Of a stretch of DNA of 64,000 bases, positions 60,521 to 64,000 are shown one piece after another (position 1 is the first letter of the stretch; each line of letters begins with the position of its first letter). The stretch comes from Rhodohalobacter halophilus (GTDB lineage Bacteria > Bacteroidota > Rhodothermia > Balneolales > Balneolaceae): positions 62,001-126,000 of the forward strand of contig NZ_MDWE01000001.1 of the NCBI RefSeq assembly GCF_001715195.1, read 5' to 3'. A program made the translations under genes and the position numbers. The notes below the pieces were generated by a model, which saw only the letters and a program-made list of their open reading frames with translations, searched no databases and was not told the origin of the DNA.

Positions 60521-63181
60521 GTGAATAATTTATCATCTATCCCACGCTATTTCGTTTTAATTTTAATTGTACTCATTGCGGCAGGTTGCTCAAATAAGTC
60601 TGTGAATCACTGGACAGAGCTGGTTCCGGGCGACACGCCATTTGTTCTCGTACCTGAGCAAAACACGGCCATTTTTGATCTCCTTGAGGCGCAATACACA
60701 CCGCTTCTGGATGATATGACCCCTTCTGCCATTCAGTTAATTAATTATGTTGATGAGGAGGCTCCGGGAGAAACCTCAATCCAAGCCGTCCTTTTCTACC
60801 CAGATATGGCCAATGACTGGCAGCCGGTATGGATTTCGAATGCCCCATCCAACCTGTTTGGCCGTCTCACTGCAAAGCATCAAAAACGATTTGAGCAGAA
60901 TCGCTACCTCTTTAACGGTTATACCATCGAAAAGCTATTCCTGGATGATCGTGTACTTTTTGTGATTACGCTTGGAGATTACTTCATCTTTTCGGAATCG
61001 AGCCTGGGAATTGAGAATATGATACGCACGCTCACCGGTGAAGACAATCCGATAAACCTGCTTCCGGAAGAGGCCGCAGCGGGTTCATTTATTGTCAATA
61101 CTGTAAGTTTGGAAAGCTGGGTGAAGCAAGTTGCCCAGGTTACTTATAGGCCTCATCTTGCAAATATGTTTACCGGAGGAAGCCCTCTCGTTTTCCGAAT
61201 GGATTCTACAAATGCTGAAACAGAATCCTGGCGTATGAGCGCAGCCATGAACCTGGGGGAAAACCGGTCTCCCCTGCTCCGATCAATCAGTTCGGAAGAG
61301 CGTGGATTTACTCTCGACCGATACATTCCTGTAAACAGTGCAGCATTCTCCATTCAAAGATTGCAGCCCAGATCGGTTCCACCCGAAGAGTACACACCGG
61401 AAACCGACACCGACCGGTTTATTGAGCAAAACCTATCTGTTTGGCAGGATATTGCAGCCGAGCTGGATTCTGAGTTTGCATTTGCCACCTTTGCAGAGTC
61501 GGGAGCAGAGAGCACCAGTGAATATCTATATCTACGAAAAATCAGCAGTGCATCTACGATCCGTTCCGCACTTAATGAGCTTGTTCAGGAAGATTTAATC
61601 ATACGCGACGGGAACACTTACTCCATACAAAGCAGCTGGCTTGCCAGGCTGTTTGGAAGTGAGCTGAACCCAATGATCGACTTCTATGTGACCGTTTATG
61701 ATGAAGTAGCGGCCATTGCAAGCCGAAAAGGGTTGGTTGAAAGTATAGGAGGTGACGCAAACCGCCGCCGTGTGATGTACTATGATGACGATTTCATGGA
61801 GATAAAAGAGACCATCAGTGAATCTGTAAGCTCAATTTTTTACATGAATGCCAGGGCTTTTGACACCTACATTCAACCATGGCTTTATCCTCAAAATTAC
61901 CTCAGCACACTGCTCTCTCCCCTTGATCAGCTTGTGATTACCACAGAACTGGAATCACCTGACAGGCTCACGGTTCAAATTCACTCTTTTGAGCGGGAAA
62001 GTATCGATCAGCCCTATCGCGAAAGATGGATATTTCCACTGGGCGGTGCTGAAATTACCGGCCCTTCTGTACTGGCCGACATCACCGGCAGTTCAAGAAA
62101 TGAAGTAATATTCTCTACAAACAGAGGCAATGTCTTTGCGCTCGCAGCAGACGGAACAACGGTTCTGGAAGCTTCCACCGGTGATGATACACCGATCGGA
62201 GCACCTGTGGTCTACGATTGGTACGGCAATAATCAGAATGTGATTTTACAGGCAGCCGGAAATAAAGTGTATGCCTGGAATAATTCCGGTGCACTTCTGC
62301 CCAATTTCCCTATATCATTAGATGAAAATATTACAACTCCTCTTACAGTTGAGGATATTACTCGAAACGGAGTAGCAGAGCTTGTGGTGGGAACCAATGA
62401 CCGCAACCTGCACATTCTCAACTCAAGAGGCCGGGCACTAAATGGCTGGCCACAAAGTACAAATGCCACCATTGACGAGCCTCCGTTTATCGGTACTTAC
62501 GAAGGTGAACGTTCCATTTTTACCTATTCGGAGAATACACTCCATGCCTGGTCTATCAATGGTGAGCGCCGAAACGGATTCCCCGTATTTCTTCCCGCTC
62601 AAATTTATGGTGCTCCATCCAAATTCAAAGAACATATTGTTGGAGCAGGGTATGACGGAAGCCTGTATGCAATCGGAACGAATGCACTCTTTGCTGACTC
62701 ATTATCAGTAACTCATGCATCCGACTCACTATTTGTACAATCCATCCAGATATCTAACACTACATTGAACGCTACCCCGAGTAGTCATAACCTAATGCTC
62801 AGAGTGGATGATGAATTGGTTCGGGACGACTTTGTGCTCATTCAATCTTCCAACGGATCACTATTCCTCTACGATGATACAGGCAGATTGGTCGTTACGC
62901 AAACCATGGGGCAGCCCTCGTCAAACAGTTTCGCCCCATTAATATCGGATATTGATCGCGATCAAAGAATGGATCTGGTTGCACTTGCCAGTTTTGGCCG
63001 GCTTTACGCCTGGGATGTAGTTTCCGGTGCCAGAATTCTGGATCTGCCAACTACCGGCATGAACCATCCAATTATTCAGGATGTAACCGGTGATGGAAAT
63101 ATCGAGATTATTGCCCAGACCCGCGACGGTTTAAGAAGCTGGACAATTTTGGAGGTAAGAAAAGAGGGGGAGTCGAATTGA
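60521..63181 (+). CDS. Large lipoprotein with DUF3352-like body and FG-GAP/beta-propeller end
   Basis: From GTG 60521 the product is 886 residues with a lipobox (LIAAGC, Cys23). The first two thirds (about 25-500) resemble DUF3352-type periplasmic proteins, with long mixed sheets and YLYLRKISSASTIRSAL-type helices. From about 510 the sequence repeats short units such as ITGPSVLADITGSSRNEVIFSTNRGNVFAL, then DITRNGVAELVVGTNDRNLHIL and DIDRDQRMDLVALASFGRLYAW, typical of FG-GAP/VCBS-like beta-propellers. It is divergent from the BatA-like gene. Function unknown; probably an outer-membrane surface protein. Confidence 0.8.
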   Translation: MNNLSSIPRYFVLILIVLIAAGCSNKSVNHWTELVPGDTPFVLVPEQNTAIFDLLEAQYTPLLDDMTPSAIQLINYVDEEAPGETSIQAVLFYPDMANDWQPVWISNAPSNLFGRLTAKHQKRFEQNRYLFNGYTIEKLFLDDRVLFVITLGDYFIFSESSLGIENMIRTLTGEDNPINLLPEEAAAGSFIVNTVSLESWVKQVAQVTYRPHLANMFTGGSPLVFRMDSTNAETESWRMSAAMNLGENRSPLLRSISSEERGFTLDRYIPVNSAAFSIQRLQPRSVPPEEYTPETDTDRFIEQNLSVWQDIAAELDSEFAFATFAESGAESTSEYLYLRKISSASTIRSALNELVQEDLIIRDGNTYSIQSSWLARLFGSELNPMIDFYVTVYDEVAAIASRKGLVESIGGDANRRRVMYYDDDFMEIKETISESVSSIFYMNARAFDTYIQPWLYPQNYLSTLLSPLDQLVITTELESPDRLTVQIHSFERESIDQPYRERWIFPLGGAEITGPSVLADITGSSRNEVIFSTNRGNVFALAADGTTVLEASTGDDTPIGAPVVYDWYGNNQNVILQAAGNKVYAWNNSGALLPNFPISLDENITTPLTVEDITRNGVAELVVGTNDRNLHILNSRGRALNGWPQSTNATIDEPPFIGTYEGERSIFTYSENTLHAWSINGERRNGFPVFLPAQIYGAPSKFKEHIVGAGYDGSLYAIGTNALFADSLSVTHASDSLFVQSIQISNTTLNATPSSHNLMLRVDDELVRDDFVLIQSSNGSLFLYDDTGRLVVTQTMGQPSSNSFAPLISDIDRDQRMDLVALASFGRLYAWDVVSGARILDLPTTGMNHPIIQDVTGDGNIEIIAQTRDGLRSWTILEVRKEGESN

Positions 63182-63189
63182 TTAACAGG

Positions 63190-64000
63190 TCAAAGAATAT
63201 CTCCGAGGGCTGTTTCTACATCTTCAAATTGGAAATTGAATCCTGCCTTCTGGAGTACTTTGGGCTGAACATTCAGGCTTGAAACAACCGGTACAGCAGC
63301 TTCTCCCAAGGCGATGTTCAAAGCGAATTCCGGCACACGGAAAAATGAAGGTCTGTTCATCACACGCCCCATAGCCGATGCAAACTCATTCATAGTTACC
63401 GGCTCTGGTGCAGTAGCATTGAATACCTCATCTATCTCTTCATTCTCTATTGCAAACACGATTGCATTACAAAGATCTTTCATATGTATCCAGGACAAAT
63501 ACTGAGTACCGGGACCAATCGCACCGCCAACGAATAATGAGAAAGGCAGCTTCATTTTCTCAATAACCCCTCCATCCTCTTCAAGGACAATCCCAAATCT
63601 CGAGATCACAACCCGAACCCCAAGCTCTCTTGCATTCACCGCTTCCTTTTCCCAATCTTTACAAACCTTTGCGAGAAAGTCATCTGCAGCTTTGCTCCCC
63701 TCCGTAATAACATCATCTCCGGCAGGTTTATAATAATTAATACCGGAAGCTGAGATGAAAACATCCGGTTTTTTACTCGAGGCTCTGATTGCATCTACCA
63801 GTTCACGGGTGATAGAAATACGGCTATCATAAATTTTCTTCTTGACCGATTCTGTCCATCGTTGTCCAAAGAGATTTTCCCCCGCCAGATTAATGACCAC
63901 ATCAGTCGACTCCATTACATCCGGAACTTCATCAAGCGTGATGAACTTTTGATTCTTGGTGTGCTCCGATTTGTAAGCTTTTGGAGATCGGGTGACAATG
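63190..64000 (-). CDS. TIGR01777 family NAD-dependent epimerase-like protein (N-terminus beyond window)
   Basis: The coding frame continues through the window end; at least 28 further codons precede the Met at 63915 (ending EVPDV), so the true start and the Rossmann GxxGxxG motif lie outside. Visible features of the family are VVINLAGENLFGQRWTESVKKKIYDSRI, SASGINYYKPAGD, SWIHMKDLCNAIVFAIEN and NATAPEPVTMNEFASAMG. The C-terminal DUF1731 end is present. The family is SDR39U1/YfcH-like; substrate unknown. Confidence 0.93.
   Translation of the reverse strand, partial: IVTRSPKAYKSEHTKNQKFITLDEVPDVMESTDVVINLAGENLFGQRWTESVKKKIYDSRISITRELVDAIRASSKKPDVFISASGINYYKPAGDDVITEGSKAADDFLAKVCKDWEKEAVNARELGVRVVISRFGIVLEEDGGVIEKMKLPFSLFVGGAIGPGTQYLSWIHMKDLCNAIVFAIENEEIDEVFNATAPEPVTMNEFASAMGRVMNRPSFFRVPEFALNIALGEAAVPVVSSLNVQPKVLQKAGFNFQFEDVETALGDIL

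Noticed and set aside
1-64000. CRISPR array, tRNA, rRNA, prophage or insertion sequence
   Set aside because: No regularly spaced repeats, cloverleaf-like sequence, integrase or transposase frame was seen by eye; a tRNA scan would be needed to exclude a single tRNA.

Overview
The window is a gene-dense chromosomal segment (about 53 protein genes, no rRNA, tRNA, CRISPR array, phage or insertion sequence recognised). Gene content and style suggest a marine or halophilic member of the Balneolaceae/Rhodothermia side of the Bacteroidota-like bacteria. Many secreted metallopeptidases and lipoproteins end their signal region in A-Q or a lipobox, Shine-Dalgarno signals are often weak, and DUF5916, FecR, BatA-like, WbqC, TupA-like and YfhO families are present. 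Osmolyte and ion transporters are also prominent. The taxonomic placement is inference from gene families, not from a marker search.

Layout. 1-1.6 kb: end of a BCCT osmolyte transporter and a tandem universal stress protein. 1.7-4.7 kb: secreted amidohydrolase and M1 aminopeptidase. 5-6.3 kb: hisS. 6.3-13 kb: SulP anion transporter and two CPA2 cation/proton antiporters with different cytosolic regulatory tails (tandem USP; USP plus EIIA-like). 13.2-16.1 kb: M28 peptidase and lysA. 16.1-18.4 kb: a small-gene island with a 46-residue secreted peptide gene closed by a perfect hairpin, a four-helix membrane protein, and a translationally coupled pair encoding an NTF2-like lipoprotein and a protein I read as a transmembrane STING-like receptor. 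18.7-26.5 kb: envelope and secreted hydrolases (DUF5916 barrel, dienelactone hydrolase, M61, M19, sialidase-fold lipoprotein). 26.6-35.8 kb: ABC-F, WbqC, PH-domain and DoxX membrane proteins, ALDH7-type dehydrogenase, TrmH, PhoH2 and a BaiN-like flavoprotein. 35.9-37.8 kb: FecR-like protein with an unknown secreted partner. 37.9-45.5 kb: surface-glycan genes (flippase, two GT2 enzymes, TupA-like ATP-grasp, YfhO). 45.6-51.2 kb: gatC, YfcE phosphodiesterase, isocitrate-type dehydrogenase, tsaD, dnaK and hsp20. 51.4-60.4 kb: aroA, a 995-residue TPR protein, CBS-domain protein, hflX, a PH-like membrane protein and a BatA-like protein. 60.5-64 kb: a large lipoprotein with a beta-propeller-like end, and a TIGR01777 epimerase cut by the window end.

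The most notable item is the TM-STING candidate at 17172-17822. Bacterial STING normally lies beside a CD-NTase in a CBASS operon, but no CD-NTase is recognisable here. The gene instead overlaps an NTF2-like lipoprotein gene by four bases. Either the nucleotide signal is made elsewhere in the genome or this is a non-canonical STING module. Secondary themes are osmotic/ion homeostasis with USP-type nucleotide sensors, secreted peptide scavenging, and a surface-glycan cluster inserted between housekeeping genes.
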